A DNA stretch of 43,623 nt, from the NCBI RefSeq assembly GCF_002276045.1, contig NZ_NQMR01000053.1:1-43623 (forward strand), given 5' to 3'. Below the pieces are notes generated by a model, which was not told the DNA's origin, did no database searches, and worked only from the letters and a program-made list of their open reading frames with translations. Shown here piece after piece: positions 1 through 7,844 of this stretch; position 1 is the first letter of the stretch; every line of letters begins with the position of its first letter. This DNA comes from Pseudoalteromonas sp. NBT06-2. Lineage in GTDB: Bacteria; Pseudomonadota; Gammaproteobacteria; Enterobacterales; Alteromonadaceae. The position numbers and the translations under genes were made by a program.

Positions 1-41
1 ATATTGAGCGAGAATTGCTGAGTGTAATTAATAAAGCTTTT

Positions 42-86
42 TTGCAGGGCTTTTTTCGTATAAACTTTGAGAAACAAGCCCTGCAA
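42..86. repeat. Perfect 11-bp inverted repeat upstream of speD
   Basis: TTGCAGGGCTT at 42-52 is the exact reverse complement of AAGCCCTGCAA at 76-86, with a 23-nt loop. It ends about 35 bases before the probable speD start. Neither side is followed by a T-run in the direction expected of a terminator, so a 5' leader hairpin or an operator is more likely. Its function is unknown. Confidence 0.6.
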
Positions 87-122
87 GGGCAAATAAACAA
101 CTTTAACAAGGATGGTTTTTTG

Positions 123-935
123 GTGCATAGACCATTTGAAAAACTCAAACTTCATGGTTTTAATAATTTAACTAAAAGTTTAAGTTTTAGTATTTATGAT
201 ATTCGCTATGCCAAAACACAACAACAGCGAATAGAATACTTGGAATATATTGGGCAGCAATATAGTGCTGAGCGTTTAACCGATATTTTAAGAGAAGTCG
301 TTGATATTATTGGTGCCAATATACTGAATGTTGCACGACAAGATTATGAACCTCAAGGTGCAAGTGTCACTATGCTTATATCTGACGAAGCACAATTAGG
401 AAAAGAAGCACAAAACCACGTTCAGCAAGCAAAACCCGGTCCTTTACCAGATTCCGTTGTTGCTCACTTAGATAAAAGCCATATTTGTGTTCATACCTAT
501 CCCGAAACCCACCCTGTAGAGGGGATTTGTACATTTAGAGTTGATATTGAAGTGTCTACTTGTGGTGTTATTTCGCCACTTAAAGCCGTTAACTATTTAA
601 TTCATTCTTTAGAGTCAGACATTGTCACTTTAGATTACCGAGTACGTGGTTTCACCAGAGATGCGTCAGGTAAAAAGCATTATATAGATCATGCAATAGA
701 TTCAATTCAAAACTTTATGACTAAAGATACCTTAGTTGGCTATCAAATGCTTGATGTAAACATTTATCAAGAAAATCTATTTCATACAAAAATGATGCAT
801 AAAGAATTTAACTTAGATCAATACTTATTTGGTATTACTGCTAGAGATTTGTCTGAACAAGAACAATCAGATATTGCTGAAAAGCTACAGCGTGAAATGA
901 AAGAGATATTTTACGGACGTAACTTATCTGACTAG
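123..935 (+). CDS. speD: S-adenosylmethionine decarboxylase proenzyme
   Basis: SpeD decarboxylates S-adenosylmethionine, giving the aminopropyl donor for spermidine synthesis. The protein matches the enteric (class 1A) form along its length: [16 protein letters not shown] near the start, [13 protein letters not shown], then [14 protein letters not shown], where self-cleavage before the Ser of KSH creates the pyruvoyl cofactor, and [11 protein letters not shown] and YRVRGFTRD further on. The frame is open upstream to 15, but homology begins only at FEKLKL. I chose GTG at 123 (270 aa) because AAGGA lies 9 bases upstream; TTG at 120 is an equally short alternative. It is convergent with prkB. 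No speE is in the window. Function is very secure; the exact start is less so. Confidence 0.95.
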   Translation: MHRPFEKLKLHGFNNLTKSLSFSIYDIRYAKTQQQRIEYLEYIGQQYSAERLTDILREVVDIIGANILNVARQDYEPQGASVTMLISDEAQLGKEAQNHVQQAKPGPLPDSVVAHLDKSHICVHTYPETHPVEGICTFRVDIEVSTCGVISPLKAVNYLIHSLESDIVTLDYRVRGFTRDASGKKHYIDHAIDSIQNFMTKDTLVGYQMLDVNIYQENLFHTKMMHKEFNLDQYLFGITARDLSEQEQSDIAEKLQREMKEIFYGRNLSD

Positions 936-961
936 AGTTTTGAAGATGGAGCTTTATAACT

Positions 962-1000
962 AAAAAAAAGGCTATAGATGAGAGTTCACCCTTATAGCTT
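962..1000 (-). terminator. Rho-independent terminator after prkB
   Basis: Read on the minus strand, GCTATA (998-993) pairs with TATAGC (976-971), and the inner GGTGA/TCATC segment extends the stem. It is followed by an uninterrupted run of eight T. It lies just past the prkB stop and before the speD end, so it probably closes prkB and may also slow readthrough from speD. Confidence 0.75.
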
Positions 1001-1045
1001 TAAAATCGTTAGGTTACTATATCATAATTAACGGACCTAAACTGG

Positions 1046-1936
1046 CTACCCAGCTGGTGCTAAATTCATAGAGGCGCGCTTTTTAACAATGATATCTTCA
1101 ATTAAAGGTCTCAGTATTAACTCCATTGCCAAACCCATTTTACCACCGGGTACAACCATAGTATTAATGCGCGACATAAAACTGCCTTCTATCATTTGTA
1201 AATAGTAAGGGAAGTTAACATCAGCAATATCCCTAAAGCGAATCACGACAAAACTTTCATCTAGTGATGGAATATCTTTAGCGCTAAAGGGATTTGAAGT
1301 ATCAACAGTTGGCACGCGTTGAAAATTAATATGAGTACGAGAAAACTGTGGTGTAATATGGTTAATGTAATCATCCATGCTACGCACAATTGAATCTCGA
1401 ACAGCTTCGTGAGAATGACCCCGATCTCTGGTATCGCGAATTAACTTTTGGATCCACTCTAAGTTTATAATAGGCACCATACCGATTAATAGATCGACGT
1501 GTTTAGCAACATTGTGTTCGTCATCAACTACACCACCGTGTAAACCTTCATAAAAAAGTACATCAGTAGTGGCTTCTAAATCTTGCCATGGCGTAAAAGT
1601 ACCTGGTAGTTGATTATATGGCACTGCTTCATCAAAGGTATGTAAATATCGGCGGGTTTTGCCTTGACCTGATTCAGCATAGCTAGTAAATAAGTTTTCA
1701 AGTGCTGCAAAATCATTAGCTTGGGTACCAAAATAACTAATGTGTTTACCATCTTGATGGGCTTCACGTACACGTTTATCCATTTCAGGTCGGGTGTAGC
1801 GATGAAAACTATCACCTTCTATCGTGGCAGCATCAATATTTAAACTGCGAAAAATATGTTGAATGGCGTTAGTGGTAGTCGTGGTACCTGCGCCCGATGA
1901 ACCTGTGATCGCGATAATGGGATGCTTAACTGACAT
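1046..1936 (-). CDS. prkB: Phosphoribulokinase (PrkB type)
   Basis: This 296-aa protein belongs to the phosphoribulokinase/uridine kinase family, close in length to Escherichia coli PrkB (about 289 aa). The P-loop GSSGAGTT is at residues 12-19. The IEGDSFHRYTRPEMD segment after it, FYEGLHGG near residue 130 and LIRDTRDRGHS near 165 are typical of the family. The expected reaction is ATP-dependent phosphorylation of ribulose 5-phosphate, but the physiological role of this stand-alone class in heterotrophs is unclear, and no RuBisCO or other Calvin-cycle gene is seen here. It is transcribed alone toward speD, and AAGAAG precedes the ATG. Confidence 0.92.
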   Translation of the reverse strand: MSVKHPIIAITGSSGAGTTTTTNAIQHIFRSLNIDAATIEGDSFHRYTRPEMDKRVREAHQDGKHISYFGTQANDFAALENLFTSYAESGQGKTRRYLHTFDEAVPYNQLPGTFTPWQDLEATTDVLFYEGLHGGVVDDEHNVAKHVDLLIGMVPIINLEWIQKLIRDTRDRGHSHEAVRDSIVRSMDDYINHITPQFSRTHINFQRVPTVDTSNPFSAKDIPSLDESFVVIRFRDIADVNFPYYLQMIEGSFMSRINTMVVPGGKMGLAMELILRPLIEDIIVKKRASMNLAPAG

Positions 1937-2378
1937 TTTATGTTCTTCTTAATTGTATATAAATCTGCTGCGCATATTTATTATGGGCACTGCGTATCAT
2001 TGAAATAATTTTAATTTCGTGGTCGACAGTATTTTAAGATATGCGCTATTGTTTTATATAAAGTAAATGGCAGTAGACAATAGGTCAAGTTTATTAGGGT
2101 AACTTGATGTACCCAAATCACTATAAGATGCAGAATTGAGCTGGAATAATAAGTGTCTTAAGTCAGTTTATTCGCTTTTGTTGAAAATTTATGAGGAAGT
2201 CGCAGAAAATATTAACTTTAAGCTATAGTTAAATTGAAATTAAAAACTTAAGTCAAAATACGACTTACTTTAAAATAATATATTGTGCTAAGCAGTGGAT
2301 CAATAAAGATGCGAAGCAGGTTTTCGACATGCTGTAATCTCGCATTTCCATGTAGCATGGGTATATAAGGAAATGAAT
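1937..2378. other. Intergenic region between prkB and radC
   Basis: This 440-base AT-rich stretch separates divergent prkB and radC and must hold both promoters, though I could not place a convincing -35/-10 pair. It has no supported gene. A short palindrome, AAGTC-AAAATAC-GACTT, lies near 2250-2270, and the last 60 bases hold one copy of the GGGTATA palindromic repeat. Confidence 0.6.
2321..2367 (+). repeat. Palindromic intergenic repeat, copy 1
   Basis: The right half, ending ATGTAGCATGGGTATATAA, is identical to the right half of the copy at 43532-43584; the left half (CATGCT region) is more degenerate. It runs directly into the radC ribosome binding site, so the element forms the end of the radC leader. 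Confidence 0.7.
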
Positions 2379-3053
2379 ATGCAATTGACTGCGATGCCTA
2401 AAGAGACTCGTCCAAGAGAAAAGTTATTAGCAAAAGGTGCTGATGCATTAATTGATGCTGAGTTATTGGCGATATTTTTGCGAACTGGCACACCGGGTAT
2501 GAATGCAATAGAGTTAGCGCAGCATTTACTACAAGAATCGGGATCATTACAAAATTTATTTAATGCACCTTTATCTGAGTTTATAAAATTAAAAGGATTG
2601 GGAAGTGCTAAATATGTGCAATTTCAAGCAGTATTAGAGTTAAATAAACGTTATTTGGCTGAGCAGTGTCAGCAACAAACTTTATTTGATTCACCAAAAG
2701 CCGTGCGTGACTTTTTATCTTTAAAATTAAAGGCACAGCAGCAAGAGGTTTTCATGCTACTTTATTTAGATAGCCAAAATCGTTTACTAAAAGATGAGGC
2801 ATTATTTTATGGCACAATTAACGCGGCGAGTGTTTACCCAAGAGAAGTTGTTAAGTCAGTTTTAAAACATAACGCTGCTTCTGTTATTTTGGCACATAAT
2901 CATCCATCAGGAGTTGCTGAGCCAAGTGAGGCTGATCGACTTATCACCAATAAACTAAAACAAGCTTTGCAATTAATTGATGTTCAAATTTTAGATCATA
3001 TCGTCGTGGCAAGTAACAAAACGCTTTCTTTTGCCGAGCGAGGTTGGCTATAA
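2379..3053 (+). CDS. radC: RadC family JAB-domain protein
   Basis: This 224-aa protein has the RadC layout: an N-terminal helix-hairpin-helix-like region (RPREKLLAKGA, then LLAIFLRTGT and FIKLKGLGSAKYVQ) and a C-terminal JAB/MPN domain with HNHPSG plus downstream D and E residues that would bind a metal. The biochemical role of RadC is unsettled despite the historical DNA-repair name. Three in-frame ATGs occur (2373, 2379, 2394). AAGG at 2367-2370 best serves 2379, while homology starts near 2394 (MPKETRPREK). It precedes rpmB-rpmG-mutM, the usual gammaproteobacterial neighbourhood. Confidence 0.93.
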   Translation: MQLTAMPKETRPREKLLAKGADALIDAELLAIFLRTGTPGMNAIELAQHLLQESGSLQNLFNAPLSEFIKLKGLGSAKYVQFQAVLELNKRYLAEQCQQQTLFDSPKAVRDFLSLKLKAQQQEVFMLLYLDSQNRLLKDEALFYGTINAASVYPREVVKSVLKHNAASVILAHNHPSGVAEPSEADRLITNKLKQALQLIDVQILDHIVVASNKTLSFAERGWL

Positions 3054-3139
3054 ATAAAAGTTTTTAGGTGGTTTGGCTCTAAAATAGTAAAAAAATCGTT
3101 TTTTATGCAAATTAGTTTAAATTAACTGCACTTTTTACT

Positions 3140-3167
3140 TTCACTTAGTCGAGAGGATCTCTATAAT
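3140..3167 (+). promoter_or_regulatory. Putative sigma-70 promoter for rpmB-rpmG
   Basis: A consensus -10 TATAAT at 3162-3167 has TTCACT (4 of 6 matches to TTGACA) at 3140-3145, with a 16-bp spacer. It predicts a 5' leader of about 120 bases before rpmB. A small hairpin, AAGTGG (3197-3202) with CCACTT (3212-3217), lies in that leader. Confidence 0.55.
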
Positions 3168-3294
3168 TAGCCGCTATCAAATTTACACATGAGCTGAAGT
3201 GGTCAGATAGTCCACTTTACAAGATCTTTGCCTGTAGTTGCTGTACTTATGGCTTGGGGAAATTAGCTCGAGCAAGATATTGGAGATATATATA

Positions 3295-3531
3295 ATGTCT
3301 AAAGTCTGTCAAGTTACAGGTAAGCGTCCAGCGGTAGGTAATCACCGCTCACACGCAAGAAATGCAACTAAGCGTCGCTTTTTACCAAACCTTCAAACTC
3401 ACCGTTTTTGGGTTGAGAGCGAAAAACGCTTTGTTAAACTACGTACTACTGCTAAAGGTATGCGTATCATCGACAAAAATGGCATCGACGCGGTTCTTAC
3501 AGATATCCGTGCTCGTGGCGAAAAAGTTTAA
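3295..3531 (+). CDS. rpmB: 50S ribosomal protein L28
   Basis: This 78-aa protein starts [12 protein letters not shown], followed by the diagnostic [15 protein letters not shown] segment and [15 protein letters not shown]. It is full length for bacterial L28. The frame is open farther upstream, but ATG at 3295 is preceded by TGGAGA and matches the known N-terminus. It is co-transcribed with rpmG, whose Shine-Dalgarno overlaps the rpmB stop codon. Confidence 0.98.
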   Translation: MSKVCQVTGKRPAVGNHRSHARNATKRRFLPNLQTHRFWVESEKRFVKLRTTAKGMRIIDKNGIDAVLTDIRARGEKV

Positions 3532-3542
3532 GGAGCTGAATA

Positions 3543-3698
3543 ATGCGTGAAAAAATCCGTTTAGTTTCAACTGCTGGTACTGGTTATTTCTACACTACCG
3601 ACAAGAACAAGCGTAACATGCCTGAAAAAATGGAAATCAAAAAGTTCGATCCTAAGGTTCGTAAACATGTGATTTTTAAAGAAGCAAAAATAAAGTAA
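3543..3698 (+). CDS. rpmG: 50S ribosomal protein L33
   Basis: This 51-aa protein begins [19 protein letters not shown], continues with [18 protein letters not shown] and ends [11 protein letters not shown], as in enteric L33. It lacks the cysteine pairs of zinc-binding L33, so it is the zinc-independent type, and it lacks the few residues (MAKG) that precede the REKI segment in E. coli. AAGGAG at 3530-3535 gives ideal spacing. It is directly downstream of rpmB and followed by a strong terminator. Confidence 0.97.
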   Translation: MREKIRLVSTAGTGYFYTTDKNKRNMPEKMEIKKFDPKVRKHVIFKEAKIK

Positions 3699-3713
3699 TT
3701 TTGCTTTTTAAAG

Positions 3714-3738
3714 AAAAACCCGATTTATCGGGTTTTTT
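3714..3738 (+). terminator. Rho-independent terminator after rpmG
   Basis: AACCCGAT and ATCGGGTT pair around a short loop and are followed by a T-run. It closes the rpmB-rpmG transcript. Confidence 0.9.
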
Positions 3739-3828
3739 TATCTCCAAAATTCAACATTTCAATCATATTCTGCCATTTTAGAGTTTAATTGGTTACACTT
3801 CTTGTAAATTTATCAAATTTAAATCTTT

Positions 3829-4317
3829 ATGATCCGATTAAGTAAAAAAGGTTGGAATAATGTATTAATATTTTCCATGTTAATAATGATCTTTTTGTTC
3901 AATGGTTTACATCATAAAATTATTGATACAGAATCAGATGATATAATACAATCCATCTTAAAAGAGCAAAGTTACATTCTGACAATCGAATACCCTTTAT
4001 ATAAAATTGAGCGTATTGGTACTGGTTGGCGTAGTAATTCACAACTAACAGGGCCTCAAATATTCGAACTCTCAATTAATTGGCAGCAAGCTACTGGTTT
4101 GCGAATAACTGATATTGATGCCATTAAATCAGAGTTTAAAAATAAACAGGCTGAAAATATAGTGACTATTTGGCTTGCTGGTGAGGCGTTACCACAGGTA
4201 TATGCATTTTTTAAATTAGGTCAAGATTACTTTATTCATATGCCAAAAGCAGCTAATGAAACTTGGTTAAAACTAACTAGCGATCAAGTAAAGTTATTAT
4301 TTCCAGAAGATATTTAG
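3829..4317 (+). CDS. Membrane-anchored hypothetical protein upstream of mutM
   Basis: I do not recognise a family for this 162-aa protein. It has a short basic start (MIRLSKKGWNN), one hydrophobic segment at about residues 13-27 (VLIFSMLIMIFLFNG), and a soluble remainder of mixed alpha/beta character without cysteines. This suggests an inner-membrane protein with one N-terminal anchor and a periplasmic domain. It sits between the rpmG terminator and mutM, 48 bases before the mutM ATG, so the two may be co-transcribed. The ATG is not preceded by a strong Shine-Dalgarno sequence, but the length and composition support a real gene. Confidence 0.75.
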   Translation: MIRLSKKGWNNVLIFSMLIMIFLFNGLHHKIIDTESDDIIQSILKEQSYILTIEYPLYKIERIGTGWRSNSQLTGPQIFELSINWQQATGLRITDIDAIKSEFKNKQAENIVTIWLAGEALPQVYAFFKLGQDYFIHMPKAANETWLKLTSDQVKLLFPEDI

Positions 4318-4365
4318 ATTGATCATATATTTATTTGAATTGGTATTAATAGTTAAGAGAGAATT

Positions 4366-5175
4366 ATGCCTGAATTACCAGAAGTTGAAGTAAGTAGAAT
4401 GGGAATTTCACCTTACCTTGAAGGTGAAGTAATAAAAAAAATACATATTTATCAAGCAAGTTTACGCTGGGTCGTACCTGAGGAGGTTAAACTAACCGAA
4501 GGGTTAGTTATAAATAAAGTAACGCGACGTGCAAAATATCTATTATTAGAAACGATAATGGGCAGTTTAATTTTGCATTTAGGCATGTCGGGTAAACTAA
4601 GAGTGATAGATCATTCAGTGCCTAGGATCAAACATGATCATATAGATATAGAGATGGAAACGGGTAAAACATTAAGGTTTAATGACACAAGACGTTTCGG
4701 CTGTTTTTTATATCAACCACCAGGAACAATACATAAGTTATTAACTAAGTTAGGGCCAGAACCACTTACATTAGCTTTTAGTCATGAAGCGTTATATGAA
4801 AAATCTCGCGATAAAAAAACGGTTATTAAACAATTTATAATGAATAATGCCAATGTTGTTGGTGTTGGTAATATATATGCTAATGAGGCATTGTTTAAAG
4901 CGGGTATTCACCCGCAAACTCAAGTAGGTAAAATCAGTAAGAAACGCTATGAAAAATTAGTGGTATTAATAAAAGAAACGCTAGAGCATGCTATTTTACA
5001 AGGAGGTACGACATTAAAAGACTTTGCCCAAACAGACGGTCAGCCAGGATATTTTGCACAAGAGTTATTAGTGTATGGTCGTACAGGTTTACCTTGCAAA
5101 CATTGTACTAAGCCATTAACTGAAATAAAAATAGGTCAACGCAGCTCTGTATTCTGTGATGAGTGTCAGAAGTAA
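4366..5175 (+). CDS. mutM: Formamidopyrimidine-DNA glycosylase (Fpg)
   Basis: MutM excises oxidised purines such as 8-oxoguanine and cleaves the abasic site. The 269-aa protein has the catalytic N-terminus PELPEVEV (Pro2, Glu3), the conserved lysine in TRRAKYLLLE, LHLGMSGKLRV, NDTRRFG and the helix-two-turn-helix segment VVGVGNIYANEALF. The C-terminal zinc finger has Cys244, Cys247, Cys264 and Cys267 with Arg259 in the finger loop. All key residues are present. AGAGAG precedes the ATG. Its place after radC-rpmB-rpmG is the common arrangement. Confidence 0.98.
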   Translation: MPELPEVEVSRMGISPYLEGEVIKKIHIYQASLRWVVPEEVKLTEGLVINKVTRRAKYLLLETIMGSLILHLGMSGKLRVIDHSVPRIKHDHIDIEMETGKTLRFNDTRRFGCFLYQPPGTIHKLLTKLGPEPLTLAFSHEALYEKSRDKKTVIKQFIMNNANVVGVGNIYANEALFKAGIHPQTQVGKISKKRYEKLVVLIKETLEHAILQGGTTLKDFAQTDGQPGYFAQELLVYGRTGLPCKHCTKPLTEIKIGQRSSVFCDECQK

Positions 5176-5409
5176 ACCTGTTTTGTAAGTATAAGATAAG
5201 GTTCCCGATAAAAGACTTCGAGAATAATGGGATCTTTGCACCAAGCTTAAACCCTTCACTAGATTCTGATAAAGCACTTTTGAAATCACGGGGTTTGAGC
5301 ACAGAGTTAAGATTAAAAAATAGAAAATTAAAGTAAGAAGAAGCTATAAATAATATAAAAATTAATAAAAAAATAATCTGAAATGATAAGTACAAAATAG
5401 GTTAAAGAG

Positions 5410-5486
5410 TGGGGCGATTGACGGGGCTCGAACCCGCGACCACCGGAATCACAATCCAGGGCTCTACCAACTGAGCTACAACCGCC
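5410..5486 (-). tRNA. tRNA-His (GTG anticodon)
   Basis: On the minus strand the sequence folds as a tRNA: acceptor GCGGTTG pairs with CAATCGC (one G-U), the D arm contains AGCTCAGTTGGTAGAGC, the anticodon loop TTGTGAT carries GTG between CTGGA and TCCGG, and the T arm has GGTTCGAACCC. The extra G at position -1 pairs with C73, the hallmark of tRNA-His, and CCA is encoded. The 5' end is at 5486 and the CCA ends at 5410. Confidence 0.98.
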
Positions 5487-5519
5487 ACTTCTTTAAACAC
5501 CGTGTTGGTGTTGGCGCGC

Positions 5520-5548
5520 ATAATACATAAAAATAAACGTCATGGGAA
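5520..5548 (-). promoter_or_regulatory. Putative promoter of tRNA-His
   Basis: On the minus strand a -35-like TTCCCA (5548-5543) and a -10-like TATTAT (5525-5520) are 17 bp apart. The -10 is followed by GCGCGCC, a GC-rich discriminator typical of stable-RNA promoters under stringent control. The start would lie roughly 30 bases before the tRNA. Confidence 0.6.
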
Positions 5549-5596
5549 GAGCTATGTTACTATTTATTTCGAAAAATTAAAAAAAAAGGAAAGTAG

Positions 5597-5971
5597 ATGA
5601 TAAAACGTACGTTTTGGCTGCTTTTTGGTTTGCTAAGTTTATTATTAGGTATCGTAGGTGTTTTTTTACCTTTGCTACCAACAACACCTTTTGTATTGCT
5701 AAGCGCATATTGTTTTTCTAAATCGTCAAAAAGATTACATTTGTGGTTATTAAATCATAAATTATTTGGTTCATTGATTTCTGACTGGGAAAAACACGGA
5801 GTGATCCGTTATAAAACAAAATGTTTAGCAACGGCAAGTATGTTGATTTTAGTATCTTATCCGCTTATTTTTTTACCAATTATAATATGGCTTAAATTAG
5901 TGGTAATAATTACGATGGTATCTGTGCTTATATTCATATGGACTAGGCCTTCTAGCCCGGTTGAAGTGTAA
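5597..5971 (+). CDS. DUF454 (YbaN-like) inner-membrane protein
   Basis: This 124-aa protein resembles E. coli YbaN. The N-terminal half holds LLSLLLGIVGVFLPLLPTTP, the DUF454 signature, then AYCFSKSSKRLHLWLL and a WEKHGVIRYKTK segment, followed by two hydrophobic spans near residues 77-97 and 99-116. It is an integral inner-membrane protein of unknown function. AAAGGAAAG precedes the ATG by a good distance. It stands alone, divergent from tRNA-His. Confidence 0.88.
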   Translation: MIKRTFWLLFGLLSLLLGIVGVFLPLLPTTPFVLLSAYCFSKSSKRLHLWLLNHKLFGSLISDWEKHGVIRYKTKCLATASMLILVSYPLIFLPIIIWLKLVVIITMVSVLIFIWTRPSSPVEV

Positions 5972-6085
5972 TAAAATGTAACCTTTTTATATAAATATAA
6001 TATACAATACTTTTTTCTTACTTTTGTTAATTAAAAGCAGAGGTAATTAGGCATCATTTTTTATTTTCATATAAAGGAACATTAA

Positions 6086-6904
6086 ATGGAACAGGCGGCT
6101 GATTGGTTAAACAATAATTCAGATTTATTCATTCATTACGGTATAAATACAATTTTAGCCATAGTGATATTTCTTATTGGTAATAAAATTGCTCGATTTT
6201 GCGCTAAAACTACCGAAAAAGCGTTTACTAAAAAGAAAGTAGATAAAGCGGTTGGTTCATTTGTTTCAAGTATAGTATATGCGTTGGTTTTTGCTGTTGC
6301 AATTTTAATGGCGTTATCACAAGTTGGTATTGAAACGACGTCCTTTATTGCTATTTTAGGTGCTGCAGGCTTAGCAATAGGTTTAGCATTGCAAGGTTCA
6401 TTATCAAACTTTGCATCAGGCGTTTTAATTATTATGTTGCGCCCATTCAAATCAGGTGATTATATCGAAGCTGCAGGTCATGCTGGTTCAGTAGTAAAAA
6501 TTGAAATATTCGCAACTGAATTACGTACGCCAGATAACAAAGTGGTCATTGTTCCTAACTCTTCAATTATGTCTGGTGCGATCACAAATTACTCCAAAGA
6601 AGCGACACGTCGCATTGATTTAGTGATTGGTGTGGGTTACGACGCGGATCTAAAACAAGCAAAACAAGTTTTTCAGTCGGTATTAACAGCTGATGAACGT
6701 ATTTTAAAAGATCCTGCTTATACAGTTGCGGTATTGGAATTAGCGGATTCAAGTGTCAACTTTGTGGTACGTCCTTGGGTTAAAACAGCTGACTATTGGA
6801 ATGTATACTTTGATTTGATGGAGAATATTAAAGTTGCACTAGATGATGCAGATATTAATATTCCGTATCCGCAAATGGATGTACATGTTCAAAAAGAAGA
6901 TTAG
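6086..6904 (+). CDS. mscS: Small-conductance mechanosensitive channel
   Basis: This 272-aa protein matches MscS in length and order. Three transmembrane segments cover roughly residues 17-33, 60-80 and 87-115. The pore-lining third helix is glycine/alanine rich (LGAAGLAIGLALQGSLSNFASG). The beta domain follows with RPFKSGDYIEAAGHAGSV and VIVPNSSIMSGAITNYS, then the C-terminal alpha/beta region ending IPYPQMDVHV. It releases solutes under hypo-osmotic shock. AAAGGAAC lies upstream of the ATG. Confidence 0.95.
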   Translation: MEQAADWLNNNSDLFIHYGINTILAIVIFLIGNKIARFCAKTTEKAFTKKKVDKAVGSFVSSIVYALVFAVAILMALSQVGIETTSFIAILGAAGLAIGLALQGSLSNFASGVLIIMLRPFKSGDYIEAAGHAGSVVKIEIFATELRTPDNKVVIVPNSSIMSGAITNYSKEATRRIDLVIGVGYDADLKQAKQVFQSVLTADERILKDPAYTVAVLELADSSVNFVVRPWVKTADYWNVYFDLMENIKVALDDADINIPYPQMDVHVQKED

Positions 6905-6976
6905 GTTTAGTGCGTAGCCTAATGACAATTCAAAAAATATTTATTAAACAGTTATTAAATAAAGGTTTTAATTGAA

Positions 6977-7735
6977 ATGAAAAAAATATATTTATCACTT
7001 GTGGTTGCTGCGTTAACTGCAACTCATGTCGCTGCTGAAGAAGCAAAAACAAATTGGCAAGTAACGAGTGAACTTGGCTTAATTTTAACAAGTGGTAATA
7101 CTGAAACGACTACGCTTAAAGGTGCAATTAAAGCCAAACACGAAATGGAAAATTGGACAAATGAATATAAATTAGATGGCTATTTCAAAGAAGATGAAAT
7201 TGAAAAAGAGGATGGTACTAAAGAAACACAACGTACTAATGAAAAGTACTTTGCATCTGCACAAGGTAATTATAAATTAAATGAGAAAAATTCACATTTC
7301 TTTTTATTTGGTTCTCATACATCTGATTATTTTGGTTCATACAGAAACGAAAGCGTATTAGCATCAGGTTATGGTAAACGATTTTTAGCTAAATCAAATA
7401 TGTATTTTGATGCTGAAATTGGTCCTGGTTATAAGTATTTTGAAAAATCAAAAGACGAGGACGGTAATAAGGGAGACACCGAAGGTGAAGTTATCGCGTT
7501 AGGTAAAGTTAACTTTAGTTGGGATATCACTGAATACGCTAAATTTACGCAAACGGTTGGCATGGAATATGGTTCGACTAATACTAAAACCAAATCAGAG
7601 TCTGCATTATTAACTAAAATTAATGGTTCAATGCAAATGAAAATGGGTTTTAACGTAACGCATAATAGTATTGTAGATAAAGATGAAGAAAATATGGATA
7701 CTCAAACGACGTTAACATTAGTCTACAGTTTTTAA
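6977..7735 (+). CDS. DUF481 family outer-membrane protein (YdiY-like)
   Basis: This 252-aa protein begins with a signal peptide (MKKIYLSLVVAALTATHVAA, cleavage near AA-EE). The mature part has the DUF481 pattern: a start like WQVTSELGLILTSGNTETTT, alternating aromatic beta strands such as SHFFLFGSHTSDYFGSY, and a terminal aromatic residue (VYSF) expected of an outer-membrane beta barrel. The family is called salt-induced in some annotations, and its role is not defined. It lies 72 bases after mscS; both could relate to osmotic adaptation, but that is inference from position only. A terminator follows. Confidence 0.85.
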   Translation: MKKIYLSLVVAALTATHVAAEEAKTNWQVTSELGLILTSGNTETTTLKGAIKAKHEMENWTNEYKLDGYFKEDEIEKEDGTKETQRTNEKYFASAQGNYKLNEKNSHFFLFGSHTSDYFGSYRNESVLASGYGKRFLAKSNMYFDAEIGPGYKYFEKSKDEDGNKGDTEGEVIALGKVNFSWDITEYAKFTQTVGMEYGSTNTKTKSESALLTKINGSMQMKMGFNVTHNSIVDKDEENMDTQTTLTLVYSF

Positions 7736-7760
7736 CATTTTAAATTGATATTTTACTAAA

Positions 7761-7787
7761 AAGGAAGCTTAGCTTCCTTTTTTTTTA
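7761..7787 (+). terminator. Rho-independent terminator after the DUF481 gene
   Basis: AAGGAAGCT (7761-7769) and AGCTTCCTT (7771-7779) form a tight stem followed by a run of T. It separates the housekeeping part from the polysaccharide locus. Confidence 0.9.
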
Positions 7788-7844
7788 TGCAATCTAAGGT
7801 AGAATACAGCACTTTATTGTTCATTTTAGTTTCAAGGGATCTTT

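Noticed and set aside
15..122. N-terminal extension of SpeD
   Set aside because: The frame is open from TTG at 15, but the extra 36 residues contain the 11-bp inverted repeat and have no resemblance to SpeD; AAGGA supports the start near 120-123.
3054..3100. Possible third tail duplication, after radC (TTGGCT-TAAA similarity)
   Set aside because: Only about 12 bases agree and a one-base insertion is needed; this is within chance for AT-rich sequence.
5108..5395. Hydrophobic 95-residue frame on the minus strand overlapping the end of mutM
   Set aside because: It overlaps a secure gene, lacks a ribosome site and its hydrophobicity comes from A/T-rich sequence.
6136..6450. 104-residue minus-strand frame inside mscS
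   Set aside because: Shadow of the conserved transmembrane region of mscS, with no ribosome site.
7788..7844. JUMPstart/ops element expected before a polysaccharide operon
   Set aside because: Looked for GGCGGTAGCGT and the longer JUMPstart upstream of the exporter gene; neither is present.
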